A stretch of DNA of 22,705 bases, taken from positions 1 to 22,705 of the forward strand of contig NBML01000051.1 of NCBI GenBank assembly GCA_002085465.1, written 5' to 3'. The number at the start of each line of letters is the position of its first letter. The stretch's first letter is position 1. The position numbers and the translations under genes are program-made. This DNA comes from Desulfobacteraceae bacterium 4572_89. GTDB lineage: Bacteria; Desulfobacterota; Desulfobacteria; Desulfobacterales; Desulfobacteraceae. This document shows positions 1 to 7,865 of the stretch, piece by piece. The notes below the pieces were generated by a model. That model had not been told where the DNA came from, made no database searches, and worked only from the letters and a program-made list of their open reading frames with translations.

Positions 1-59
1 TGAACCTCATCAGGATTGTCTACCAATGCCTTTGCAATGTACTCTACCAGATCTTTCAT
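1..59 (-). CDS. khpA: KhpA-type KH-domain RNA-binding protein (5' end only)
   Basis: Only the first 19 codons lie in the window; the gene runs off the left edge. The translation starts MKDLVEYIAKALVDNPDEV, which matches the N terminus of the small KH-domain RNA chaperone KhpA (YlqC). The ATG at 59-57 has a GGAGA ribosome site at 71-67 with 7 nt spacing. It follows rpsP on the same strand after about 90 nt, the usual ffh-rpsP-khpA-rimM-trmD order, so rimM would be expected just outside the window. The identification rests on a short fragment plus gene order. Confidence 0.8.
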   Translation of the reverse strand, partial: MKDLVEYIAKALVDNPDEV

Positions 60-149
60 AAAAACATCTCCAAATTAGTGAGAATTCCCAGGTAATCCAT
101 ATTTGGATTTCCAGGGTTGGGTGCGGTGGTTACGCTCAGAAGTTCAGGT

Positions 150-404
150 TTATGCAGATGCCTCAGTAAAACCCTGGCTTTTCAGGATGCTTTGAACCGT
201 GGTGGAAGGTTTGGCGCCTTCACCCATCCAATATCTGATTCTGTCCTCTTTAAGAACAATTGCTGCTGGTTCTGTCATGGGGTTATAGGTTCCCAAAGCT
301 TCCAGAAACCTGCCGTCCCTTGGGGATTCAATATCGGCGGCCACAATTCTGTAAAAGGGTTTTTTCTTGGTTCCTTTTCGGGTCAATCTGATTTTTACGG
401 ACAT
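150..404 (-). CDS. rpsP: 30S ribosomal protein S16
   Basis: This 84-residue protein is a full-length bacterial S16, a small-subunit protein needed for 30S assembly. It begins [20 protein letters not shown], then has the family-typical DxRxxRDGRF-type stretch ([17 protein letters not shown]) and the region around [16 protein letters not shown]. The ATG at 404 is preceded by AAGGAG (420-415) at normal distance. That ribosome site overlaps the TAA (421-419) of the displaced ffh 3' end, so ffh and rpsP were originally end to end and are presumably cotranscribed. Confidence 0.97.
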   Translation of the reverse strand: MSVKIRLTRKGTKKKPFYRIVAADIESPRDGRFLEALGTYNPMTEPAAIVLKEDRIRYWMGEGAKPSTTVQSILKSQGFTEASA

Positions 405-418
405 TGGTTTTTTTCTCC

Positions 419-517
419 TTAAAATGGAAGCATGCCTTTTAACGAACGCATGCCGCCTTTATTAAACTTCTTAATCATCTTCATTGACTGGGTATAGCTT
501 TTCAGGAGCTTATTAAG
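419..517 (-). pseudogene. Detached 3' remnant of ffh (M-domain tail)
   Basis: In the frame one base off from the truncated ffh, positions 517-419 read LNKLLKSYTQSMKMIKK and then [15 protein letters not shown] followed by TAA. This corresponds to the end of a normal Ffh M domain (family pattern VNRLLKQF...MMKKMKKGGM...MKGMLP). A TGA (520-518) directly precedes it in this frame, so it is not connected to an upstream open frame. The remnant ends exactly at the rpsP ribosome site, as an intact ffh would. It is therefore the true gene end, cut off by the deletion and frameshift. Confidence 0.85.
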
Positions 518-1617
518 TCACTTATATTTAAACCCTTGAGTTGTTTTTTGTTCACACCCGGCAACATGCCGATAAGATCCTTTATGGATCCCATTTTTCG
601 GACAGACTTCATCTGATTCCGGAAGTCTTCAAGGGTGAAAGCATTTTTTCTTAATTTTTGTTCAAGGGCCTTGGCTTCTTTCTGGTCAACTGCATCCTGG
701 GCCTTTTCAATAAAGGAAAGGGTGTCACCCATTCCCAGTATTCTTGAGGCCATCCTGTCGGGATGAAAGGCTTCAAGGGCGGTTGATTTTTCTCCTACAC
801 CAATAAATTTCAAGGGCTTGCCCGTGACCGCCTTGATGGAGAGGGCTGCCCCGCCCCTGGCATCTCCATCCATTTTGGTCAGTATAAACCCATCAAGATC
901 CAGCCGCTTGTCAAATGATCCGGCAATATTAACAGCATCCTGGCCTGTCATGGCATCGGCAACCAAAAGGATTTCCGACGGGTTCAGGCCTTTTTTAATG
1001 CCTTCAAGTTCAGCCATTAATTCATCATCAAGATGTAAACGGCCGGCAGTGTCAATCAACAGGGTGTCACAGCCCTGCTCCCTTGCCGCCAATTGTGCAT
1101 CCTGACAGATTTTTAAGGGTTTCATGTCGGTTGTTGACTGAAAAACAGGCACATCCAGCTGTTGTCCAATTCTTTTCAGCTGATCAATGGCCGCAGGTCT
1201 GTAAACATCCACTGGCACAAGGAAGGGCTTTCTGCCCTGCTTGCGCAGGTACCGGGCAAGCTTTCCCGTGGTAGTGGTTTTACCTGACCCCTGCAATCCA
1301 ACCAGCATAACAGAGCCCAGAGCTTTGTCATCAAGCTTTAGATCCTGATGCTCTGACCCCATCATTTTGGTGAACTCGTCATTTACAATTTTAATGACCT
1401 GCTGACCAGGAGTAAGGCTTTGCATTACCTCCTGACCAAGTGCCCTGGCCTTTATATCTGAAATGACATTTTTTGCAACCTTATAATTGACATCTGCCTC
1501 AAGAAGTGCCATCCTGACTTGTTTTAAGCCGTCTTCGATGTTCTTTTCATTAAGGGTGCCGTGACCTTTTAATTTTTTAAAGACCGAATCAAGTCTATCA
1601 CTCAAATTTTCAAACAT
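502..1617 (-). CDS. ffh: Signal recognition particle GTPase Ffh, truncated in the M domain
   Basis: Ffh is the SRP54 homologue that binds SRP RNA and signal sequences and delivers ribosomes to the membrane. The 371 residues hold a normal N domain (MFENLSDRLDSVFKKL onward) and G domain: P-loop LQGSGKTTTTGKLA near residue 109, DTAGR near 190, TKMDGDARGG near 247. The M domain starts normally (about 300-365), but the frame stops after KGLNISDLISS, against about 450 residues in typical Ffh. The conserved block with the arginine-rich SRP-RNA-binding signature (family form SRRxRIAxGSG) is missing, and the C-terminal tail appears in another frame at 517-419. This fits an internal loss of about 40-45 codons with a frameshift. 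I see no good ribosome site before the ATG; a TATAAT lies 5 nt upstream (1628-1623). Confidence 0.9.
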   Translation of the reverse strand: MFENLSDRLDSVFKKLKGHGTLNEKNIEDGLKQVRMALLEADVNYKVAKNVISDIKARALGQEVMQSLTPGQQVIKIVNDEFTKMMGSEHQDLKLDDKALGSVMLVGLQGSGKTTTTGKLARYLRKQGRKPFLVPVDVYRPAAIDQLKRIGQQLDVPVFQSTTDMKPLKICQDAQLAAREQGCDTLLIDTAGRLHLDDELMAELEGIKKGLNPSEILLVADAMTGQDAVNIAGSFDKRLDLDGFILTKMDGDARGGAALSIKAVTGKPLKFIGVGEKSTALEAFHPDRMASRILGMGDTLSFIEKAQDAVDQKEAKALEQKLRKNAFTLEDFRNQMKSVRKMGSIKDLIGMLPGVNKKQLKGLNISDLISS

Positions 1618-1639
1618 AAAGGATTATACAAGGGAAGAA

Positions 1640-2647
1640 TTGGCCCAATGGCTTGAGGATAAAGGAATAAGATCCTTCAGGTCCAGGCAGATTTTTAAAT
1701 GGGTTTACCTGAAACTGGCCCAAAGCTTTGCTGAGATGACCGATCTTGGCAAGCCTTTGCGCCAGATGCTGGAGGCAGATTTTTACATAGGTAGCCTGGA
1801 CCTTGAAAACAAACAGATCTCTTCCGATACCACGGAAAAGTTCTTATTTGGACTATCTGATGGCCATTATATCGAGTCGGTTTTAATACCGGAAAAGGAT
1901 CACTTTACCATCTGTGTATCCACCCAGGTGGGGTGTGCCATGGGATGTGAATTTTGTTTGACTGCCAAGGGAGGTATCAAGCGTAATCTCAGTGTGGCAG
2001 AGATTATTGCCCAGGTTCGGGATCTCCGGTTTCATCTGATGCAAAAGAAAATAGAACCTCTTAAACTATCAAATATTGTTTTCATGGGCATGGGAGAACC
2101 CCTTGCCAATTATGATAATTTGATCAAGTCCCTGCACATCCTCATGGACACGGATTACGGCATGAAGTTTGCTGCAAGAAAGATCGCCGTCTCCACCTCC
2201 GGGCTTGTGCCAAATATCATACGTTTGGGCCAGGATACAAATGTAAATCTTGCTATTTCTTTGAATGCCACCAATGACAAGACAAGGTCCAGGCTCATGC
2301 CCATCAATAATAAATATCCCATACATGAGCTTTTGAAAGCCTGCCGGGCTTTTATCATGAAACCCCGGAACAAGATTACATTTGAATATATTCTGATCAA
2401 GGGTATAAATGATTCCAGAGAAGATGCCTTCAGGCTGGTGAAGCTTCTTGCCCCCATCCGGGCCAAGGTGAACCTGATTCCCTTTAATGAGCATGAAGGA
2501 TCTGAATTTAAACGGCCGGGTTTGAAAACAATTTCCAAGTTTCTCCAGATTTTGCTGGATCGAAACATGACGGCCATCATTCGCAAGAGCAAAGGGGATG
2601 ATATTTCAGCAGCCTGTGGTCAACTTAAGGCAAAACTGATCATCTGA
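1640..2647 (+). CDS. rlmN: Dual-specificity 23S rRNA/tRNA adenine C2-methyltransferase RlmN
   Basis: RlmN is a radical-SAM enzyme that methylates C2 of A2503 in 23S rRNA and A37 of some tRNAs. The CxxxCxxC cluster motif is VGCAMGCEFC (Cys 99, 103, 106 counted from the TTG), followed by FMGMGEPLANYDN; the conserved methyl-carrying cysteine sits in DISAACGQL near the C terminus (about residue 326). Length is normal. The TTG at 1640 has AAGGGA 4 nt upstream. However, the eight in-frame codons before it read ATA then KDYTREEL, which look like a genuine RlmN N terminus, so the ancestral start is probably 1616, where ATA stands instead of ATG. No ATG or GTG exists in the open frame upstream (stop at 1562). 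Confidence 0.95.
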   Translation: MAQWLEDKGIRSFRSRQIFKWVYLKLAQSFAEMTDLGKPLRQMLEADFYIGSLDLENKQISSDTTEKFLFGLSDGHYIESVLIPEKDHFTICVSTQVGCAMGCEFCLTAKGGIKRNLSVAEIIAQVRDLRFHLMQKKIEPLKLSNIVFMGMGEPLANYDNLIKSLHILMDTDYGMKFAARKIAVSTSGLVPNIIRLGQDTNVNLAISLNATNDKTRSRLMPINNKYPIHELLKACRAFIMKPRNKITFEYILIKGINDSREDAFRLVKLLAPIRAKVNLIPFNEHEGSEFKRPGLKTISKFLQILLDRNMTAIIRKSKGDDISAACGQLKAKLII

Positions 2648-2672
2648 AAAACAAAACTGATCACATGAAAAA
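2631..2672 (+). repeat. 21-nt tandem duplication across the rlmN stop
   Basis: CAAAACTGATCATCTGAAAAA (units at 2631-2651 and 2652-2672) occurs twice in tandem, with two adjacent differences in the second copy. The first unit contains the rlmN TGA stop and the second lies immediately downstream. It looks like a recent slippage duplication, with no sign of function. Confidence 0.7.
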
Positions 2673-2742
2673 GATGATTGCTTCCAGTAACCCAGGACAA
2701 GGCCTGGAAACATTTTAAATTCCTTGCATAATCTACAGGGGA

Positions 2743-2770
2743 TTGAAACTATCTGGATATGAGTTATAAT
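2743..2770 (+). promoter_or_regulatory. Sigma70-type promoter for the receiver gene
   Basis: TTGAAA at 2743-2748 and a perfect TATAAT at 2765-2770 are separated by 16 nt. Transcription would start near 2777, giving a leader of about 105 nt before the ATG at 2882. The rest of the 234-nt gap between rlmN and this gene holds only a weak CCAGG/CCTGG hairpin (2692-2707). Confidence 0.5.
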
Positions 2771-2881
2771 TCAGGAAGTGATGTAATTTATTAAACCATT
2801 ATGATAAACCGGTATGAAGCGAATTGTTATAGATGAATTTTATGAATAAACTTAAATATATTTAATTGATGGGAAGGAAAT

Positions 2882-3367
2882 ATGTCAAATATAACTCTGG
2901 AAGATAAAAAGATTCTGATTGTTGATGATGAACCCGATGTCCTTGATTCCCTGGAAGAATTGCTCAATATGAGTACCACTGTAAGGGCCCAAACCTATGA
3001 AGATGCAAACATGCTACTTGAGACCCAGGAGTTTGATCTGGCTATACTTGATATAATGGGGGTGGATGGGTATCAACTGCTGGAAACCGCAATTAAAAAA
3101 AATATAGTAACTGTTATGCTGACAGCCCATGCCCTGAGTCCTGCCAACATTAAGAAATCCTATCAAGGGGGTGCCTGTTCCTATATACCCAAGGAAGAAA
3201 TGTTTAATATTGAAACATTCCTTCTGGATGTCCTCAAAGCCAAACAAGAGGGCAAAAATCCCTGGACAGGCTGGTACAAACGTTTGGCCTCTTTTTGTGA
3301 AGAAAAATTCGGGCCGGATTGGGATAAGGATGAAAAAGAGTTCTGGGAAAAAATGATTTATTATTAA
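2882..3367 (+). CDS. Stand-alone receiver-domain response regulator
   Basis: This 161-residue protein is a CheY-like receiver with a short C-terminal extension. The acidic pocket is D15/D16, the phosphoacceptor is D57 (AILDIMGVDGY), the conserved threonine is T81 (MLTAH) and the lysine is K104 (YIPKEE). There is no DNA-binding or enzymatic output domain. The tail from about residue 125 (NPWTGWYKRLASFCEEKFG) is tryptophan-rich and acidic, ending WEKMIYY; it may be an interaction surface. The ATG has AAGGAA at 2874-2879. Neighbours are unrelated rRNA and DNA maintenance genes, and no histidine kinase is encoded nearby, so its partner must be elsewhere. It is probably monocistronic. Confidence 0.9.
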   Translation: MSNITLEDKKILIVDDEPDVLDSLEELLNMSTTVRAQTYEDANMLLETQEFDLAILDIMGVDGYQLLETAIKKNIVTVMLTAHALSPANIKKSYQGGACSYIPKEEMFNIETFLLDVLKAKQEGKNPWTGWYKRLASFCEEKFGPDWDKDEKEFWEKMIYY

Positions 3368-3381
3368 TCCTTTTTCATCCC

Positions 3382-4437
3382 CTATATCATAAGGTCTTTA
3401 AGTGCAGAAGGCTCAAGACAGGGAACCAGGACAATGGATTCTTTTCCTTTTTTTGTTATTTTGATTTTAGCTGTTTCACCGGGTTTTGATTTGGTATATC
3501 CGGCTGTTATTCCGGCAGCTGTTTCAATGTGCGAATCTGAAAAATTCCCCATGAGAATTGCATCCGGCCCAGGCATCTCAGCATGCCGAAGCCGGATATC
3601 CTGATCCTTGTCAAACCAGGTCATGATCTGCTGATTGTCATATTTTGAACGCCCCACAATGAGTTTGCAGCAATTTTGTTTGTTGCTCAAATTATTCAAC
3701 TTGTCCAAATCGTTCTGATCCTCCAGGCTATCCAGCCTGAAATGACGTCCATGTTTCAAAAGGTGCAAATGTCTGGTTTCATAAGTTTTTTGTACTATTA
3801 AAAGGTCTCTCAGCCTGTCTGAAAAACCCTTGTCCGTTAAAAGGCAGCCCCCGGCAGGTGCTGGATATTCTGTGATACCAAAATCTTTTGCCATCTTCAT
3901 CTGCACCTTTCTGGACCGCCCTGTAATATCCATCAATTTTTCACGATCAACCAGGCCCTGCTGCTCCATTATAGTTTCAGGCAGGCATTTTGCACTCAGG
4001 GGGCGCAGTATATACTTGCCAAACCCTGAATTTTTTTCAACATATTTTAAAGCATTTTTGGTCTGGGACTTGGGCCGCTGGCCTAAAACTTCGCCGCTGA
4101 ATAGAAAATGGAACCCTTTTTCCTTCATAATATTGCCTGCAATGGAAAACATCAGGGTATGGCAGTCCATGCAGGGGTTCATGTTTTTGCCGAACCCTGC
4201 TTTGGGAGCCTTCATCATCTCCATAAACGCATTTGTTATATCCTGGGTGATAATAGGAATACCTGTCCTGGCCGAAGCATTTTTTGCTGCCTGGGATGAA
4301 AAAAAAGGAGTTTCAAAGCTGATCCAGGTAACATCAATCCCCTGGTTTTGTAATACCAGGGCAGACAATATGCTGTCCAGGCCGCCTGAACAGAGGCCCA
4401 GGGCTTTAATCGGTCTTGTGGTTTTTTCTATATTCAT
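3382..4437 (-). CDS. PP-loop ATPase, MnmA/ThiI-like tRNA thiolation enzyme
   Basis: The protein (351 residues from the ATG at 4437) begins with a PP-loop ATP-pyrophosphatase motif, LCSGGLDSILSALVLQ near residue 15, used to adenylate tRNA uridine before sulfur insertion. It has paired cysteines in NMNPCMDCHTLMF, comparable to the catalytic NPCxxC region of MnmA, then SGEVLGQRP, ILRPLSAK, GRSRK and PAPAGGCLLTD. The C-terminal third resembles the small DUF814/NFACT-R-like domain that accompanies this family. A GTG at 4464 would add nine residues; neither start has a clear ribosome site. The gene is divergent from nth with only 13 nt between start codons. The exact tRNA position modified cannot be read from the sequence. 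Confidence 0.78.
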   Translation of the reverse strand: MNIEKTTRPIKALGLCSGGLDSILSALVLQNQGIDVTWISFETPFFSSQAAKNASARTGIPIITQDITNAFMEMMKAPKAGFGKNMNPCMDCHTLMFSIAGNIMKEKGFHFLFSGEVLGQRPKSQTKNALKYVEKNSGFGKYILRPLSAKCLPETIMEQQGLVDREKLMDITGRSRKVQMKMAKDFGITEYPAPAGGCLLTDKGFSDRLRDLLIVQKTYETRHLHLLKHGRHFRLDSLEDQNDLDKLNNLSNKQNCCKLIVGRSKYDNQQIMTWFDKDQDIRLRHAEMPGPDAILMGNFSDSHIETAAGITAGYTKSKPGETAKIKITKKGKESIVLVPCLEPSALKDLMI

Positions 4438-4450
4438 ATATAAGCACTTT

Positions 4451-5086
4451 ATGGTTTTGGGCACATTAAAAATTCAAATAATGCTTGAAAGATTAAGGGA
4501 CCGTTATCCGGTTGTCAAGACCCAGCTGGATCATAAAACCCCCTTTCAATTACTCATTGCCACCATAATGTCTGCCCAATGTACTGACAATCAGGTCAAC
4601 AAGGTTACAAAAAAACTTTTTGCCAGATATCCAGATCCCTCCAGCCTGTCTTCGGCCCCATTAAATGATATTAAACGCATTATTTATTCCACCGGGTTTT
4701 ACAATAACAAATCAAAAAATATCAAGGCCTGTGCCCAGGCAGTCCTGGAAAATTATAACAGCATTGTGCCCAAAGAGATTGATGAATTGACAAGATTGCC
4801 CGGAGTAGGGCGGAAAACAGCCAATGTTGTAAGATCGGCCGCATTCGGGTTCCAGGCCATTGTGGTGGATACCCATGTTTTGAGGCTTTCCCAGCGCCTT
4901 GGCCTTACCCAAAAAAAAGATCCTGTCAAGGTGGAGTTTGAACTCATGGAGATTATTCCTGAATCTTCCTGGAGCGATTTGTCCTTGCAGTTTATTTATT
5001 TTGGCAGGGAAATCTGCGATGCCAAAAAACCCCATTGTGATATCTGTCCTCTGTTTGATATCTGTCCCACACGGGGGAAAAAGTAG
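4451..5086 (+). CDS. nth: Endonuclease III (DNA glycosylase/AP lyase)
   Basis: Nth removes oxidised pyrimidines and cleaves at abasic sites. From the ATG at 4451 it is 211 residues, the same length as E. coli Nth, which supports this start over the ATG at 4481 (MLERLRDRYP). Visible are the N-terminal SAQCTD segment, the helix-hairpin-helix LPGVGRKTANVV with the catalytic lysine, the catalytic aspartate in VVDTHVLRLSQRLGL, and the 4Fe-4S cluster motif C-x6-C-x2-C-x5-C (from CDAKKPHCDICP) at the C terminus. The open frame continues far upstream, but that extension is antisense to the PP-loop gene. No Shine-Dalgarno sequence is obvious. Confidence 0.95.
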   Translation: MVLGTLKIQIMLERLRDRYPVVKTQLDHKTPFQLLIATIMSAQCTDNQVNKVTKKLFARYPDPSSLSSAPLNDIKRIIYSTGFYNNKSKNIKACAQAVLENYNSIVPKEIDELTRLPGVGRKTANVVRSAAFGFQAIVVDTHVLRLSQRLGLTQKKDPVKVEFELMEIIPESSWSDLSLQFIYFGREICDAKKPHCDICPLFDICPTRGKK

Positions 5087-5167
5087 ATACCAGATATAAA
5101 ATATAAACTGATCTTTCTATACAATTGTTATTTAGTGTTTAAATTTAATATCCAGGAGGAAATGAAC

Positions 5168-5872
5168 ATGTCACTCATCGTGGCCAAAGAACTTGAAAAG
5201 ACCTATGTTGCAGGAGATATATCAGTCCATGCCATCCGGGGTGTTGATTTTGCCATTGAACCGGGCTCCTTTGCATCTTTTATTGGTCCTTCCGGCAGCG
5301 GCAAGTCTACTCTGCTCAATATGATCGGTTGTCTTGATCCACCCACCAAAGGGAACATTATGGTTGCTGGAGAGGAAATTACAGGCTTCAATCGAAAAGA
5401 GGCAGCCCGTTTCCGGGGAGAGCACATTGGTTTTGTGTTCCAGGATTTTAACCTGATTCCTGTTCTCACTGTTTTTGAAAACGTTGAGTACCCTTTGCAA
5501 ATGGTTCAGAACTGGCCCAGGGAAAAGCGCAGGGCCAGGGTTATGGAAATGCTTGAGGCAGTGGGCATGGCCGATCAGGGTCATAAATATCCCAGTCAGA
5601 TTTCCGGTGGACAAAAACAGCGGGTTGCCGTTGCAAGGGCTTTGGTCACCAATGCAAAGCTTGTCCTGGCCGATGAGCCAACTGCTAATCTGGACCGGGA
5701 AACAGCAGGCCGAATTATAGCCCTGATGAAAAAGATGCGGGATGAGTTTTCCACCACTTTTGTATTTTCCACCCATGACCCCCGCATTGTTGATAATGTT
5801 GAAATAACCTTTACCCTGGAAGATGGCAAACTCATGAGAAATGAGATGTCAGCGGGAGGTGGACATGTTTAA
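5168..5872 (+). CDS. LolD/MacB-type ABC transporter ATPase
   Basis: This 234-residue ATPase belongs to the LolD/MacB/FtsE-like group that powers mechanotransmission-type ABC systems. Motifs: Walker A GPSGSGKST (40-48), Q-loop FVFQDFNLIP (about 89-98), signature ISGGQKQR (145-152), Walker B LVLADEP (165-171) and the H-loop FSTHD (about 200-204). The start at 5168 is chosen because AGGAGG (5154-5159) lies 8 nt upstream; the ATG at 5162 would be only 2 nt away. Its end overlaps the permease start by 8 nt, so the two are translationally coupled. It is the first gene of a four-gene operon. Confidence 0.93.
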   Translation: MSLIVAKELEKTYVAGDISVHAIRGVDFAIEPGSFASFIGPSGSGKSTLLNMIGCLDPPTKGNIMVAGEEITGFNRKEAARFRGEHIGFVFQDFNLIPVLTVFENVEYPLQMVQNWPREKRRARVMEMLEAVGMADQGHKYPSQISGGQKQRVAVARALVTNAKLVLADEPTANLDRETAGRIIALMKKMRDEFSTTFVFSTHDPRIVDNVEITFTLEDGKLMRNEMSAGGGHV

Positions 5873-7109
5873 TATATTCAAACTTGCCTGGCGTAACCTT
5901 TTGCGTTATAAACGCCGGACTCTGCTCACCTCCATGCTTATTACCCTGGGCGTGGTTGCTGTGCTTCTTTTTGTCTCTGTGTCCGGGTCTTTCAAGGCCA
6001 TGATGGTGGGTCAGATAACCGATTCCATGCTGGGGCATCTCCAGGTTCATAAGAAGGGCTATCTGGCTTCTATAGACAGTCTGCCCTTAAACCGTAATTT
6101 AACAGATAAGCAGATCAAAAAGGTCAAGCAGATGCTTGATGGCAGTGAAGCAGTGGAGGCTTATTCAATGCGCATTAAGCTGGGCGCCATGTTCAGCAAC
6201 TTTAAAGAGACCACCAATATCCGCTTGAATGCTGTTAATCCTGAAGAGGAGATGGCCACAGCCCCTCTGCTGACTAAACGGATACTGGAAGGAGAAAAGG
6301 AAGGTCTCATCAAACAGGGTGAAATTTTAATTCCAGAACTCATTGCCAGGGGCATGAAGGTTAAGACCGGGGATTCCATTGTCCTGGTGGCAAACAATAA
6401 GGATGGTTCCGTAAACGGCCAGACCTTTATGGTCCGGGGTATCCTTGAAGGTATTTCAGGGCCGGGAGGCAGGGACGGGGTGATCCATATCAAAGATGCC
6501 AGATCTTTGCTGCGAATCCAGGGGGCAGAAGTCAGCGAAATTGCCATCCGTCTCAAGAACATTGAATCTTTGCCAACAGTCTTTGCAAGTCTGAAGCAGG
6601 AGCTGGAATCCATTAAAAATAAGATGAATAAGCCAATGTTTGAGGTCCACACCTGGGAGAAAATTTCTCCATTCTTCAATATTGCCAAGATGATTAATCT
6701 CATGACCTTTTTTATCAAGATCATGCTGGTAGCCATTGTCCTGGTCAGCATAATGAATGTGATGATAATGGCTGTGTTTGAGCGTATTAATGAAATCGGA
6801 ACCATTGCAGCCATAGGTACCTCTCCCGCCAAGATCATGGGCCTGTTTGTGGTGGAGGGATTCCTCATGGGAATTCTGGGTACGGCAATTGGTACAGTGA
6901 TCAGCCTGGTCAGCATCTATATAATGAATGCCACCCAGATCAGCTTTGATTTTGGACGACAGACCGGACTGCTCCTTTCCCCAACCATTAACAGCAATGA
7001 TGTTATCACTATTGTTGTGATTGTAATTGGCATAGCCGTTCTTGCAAGCCTTCAGCCTGCCTGGAAGGCTGCCAGGATGGACCCCATAACAGCCCTAAGG
7101 CATGTATAG
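5865..7109 (+). CDS. FtsX/LolE-like ABC transporter permease
   Basis: This 414-residue inner-membrane protein has the MacB/LolE layout. A first membrane segment (about residues 18-38, LLTSMLITLGVVAVLLFVSV) follows a basic RYKRRT stretch. A large periplasmic domain spans about 40-270, and three C-terminal membrane segments follow (around IKIMLVAIVLVSIMNVMIM, the GLFVVEGFLMGILGTAIG region, and ITIVVIVIGIAVLASL). It ends in the family-typical PAWKAARMDPITALRHV. The start at 5865 has GGGAGG 5 nt upstream and overlaps the ATPase stop. With that ATPase it should extract a hydrophobic or lipidated substrate from the inner membrane and pass it to a periplasmic partner. Confidence 0.92.
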   Translation: MFNIFKLAWRNLLRYKRRTLLTSMLITLGVVAVLLFVSVSGSFKAMMVGQITDSMLGHLQVHKKGYLASIDSLPLNRNLTDKQIKKVKQMLDGSEAVEAYSMRIKLGAMFSNFKETTNIRLNAVNPEEEMATAPLLTKRILEGEKEGLIKQGEILIPELIARGMKVKTGDSIVLVANNKDGSVNGQTFMVRGILEGISGPGGRDGVIHIKDARSLLRIQGAEVSEIAIRLKNIESLPTVFASLKQELESIKNKMNKPMFEVHTWEKISPFFNIAKMINLMTFFIKIMLVAIVLVSIMNVMIMAVFERINEIGTIAAIGTSPAKIMGLFVVEGFLMGILGTAIGTVISLVSIYIMNATQISFDFGRQTGLLLSPTINSNDVITIVVIVIGIAVLASLQPAWKAARMDPITALRHV

Positions 7110-7121
7110 GAGAAAATGAGA

Positions 7122-7865
7122 ATGAAAAAAATATTTTTGATAGTTCTTTTGGGCAGCGCCCTTGCCGGCATTTATTCTGCCCAGGCTGCTGACCTGGATG
7201 GTGCGGCAATTCTCAGCCAGGTTGATAAAAATCTCCAGCCCCAATCCTATGAGATGTATAGAAAACTTATCAATGTTGAGCCGGACGGATCTAAAAAGGA
7301 ATTTATCCTTTACTCTGTGAAAAAGGGACAGGACAAAATGGTGGCCCTGTTTCTTTCGCCGGCCAGTGAAAAGGGACGTTCCACCCTGCGACTGGGTGAG
7401 AATATGTGGCTTTATATTCCCAATGTGGGCAAACCCATCCGTATCACCAGCCTCCAGTCTGTGGTGGGTGGTGTCTTTAATAATTCCGATATCCTGCGCC
7501 TTGACTATGGCTCTGAATACGATCCTGTCAGCATTACCCAGGAGGGTGACACATACCTTCTGGAACTCAAGGCCAAGACCAATGCCATTGCCTATGACAG
7601 CTTGAAGATGTGGGTGGATGTAAAGGCGGTTGTCCCCACTACCATTGAGTGCTATGCTGCCAGCGGAATGCTTATCAAAACCCTGTACTATAAAAATATC
7701 AAGGACTTTGGGGATGGCATTGTACGTCCTTCTGTGCTTGAGACTGACAGCCCGCTTTATAAAGGTTATAAATCGGTAATGATCTATGCCAAGGTCCAGA
7801 AAAAAGAGTTGGCTGATGAGGTGTTTTCATTGAATTATCTGTCCAGGGTCGATGAACTGCGTTAA
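7122..7865 (+). CDS. LolA-like outer-membrane lipoprotein-sorting/lipid carrier protein
   Basis: The product (about 247 residues) has a clear Sec signal peptide (MKKIFLIVLLGSALAGIYS then AQA before the likely cleavage) and a single LolA-like fold, as in periplasmic proteins annotated as outer membrane lipoprotein-sorting protein. Recognisable parts are VALFLSPASEKGRSTLRL, MWLYIPNVGKPIRI and the ending EVFSLNYLSRVDELR. ATGs occur at 7116 and 7122; AGGAG at 7108-7112 favours 7122 (9 nt) over 7116 (3 nt). It starts within 15 nt of the permease stop, so it is the likely acceptor of whatever the ABC pair releases. Confidence 0.85.
   Translation: MKKIFLIVLLGSALAGIYSAQAADLDGAAILSQVDKNLQPQSYEMYRKLINVEPDGSKKEFILYSVKKGQDKMVALFLSPASEKGRSTLRLGENMWLYIPNVGKPIRITSLQSVVGGVFNNSDILRLDYGSEYDPVSITQEGDTYLLELKAKTNAIAYDSLKMWVDVKAVVPTTIECYAASGMLIKTLYYKNIKDFGDGIVRPSVLETDSPLYKGYKSVMIYAKVQKKELADEVFSLNYLSRVDELR

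Noticed and set aside
2692..2707. CCAGG/CCTGG hairpin as an rlmN terminator
   Set aside because: The stem is only 5 bp and no real T-run follows.
3830..4450. Long N-terminal extension of nth
   Set aside because: It is antisense to the PP-loop gene. Starting at 4451 gives the canonical 211 residues and the expected N terminus.
6161..6916. Long minus-strand open frame inside the ABC permease
   Set aside because: It is a mirror of hydrophobic codons on the coding strand; the permease has a ribosome site, operon context and family motifs.
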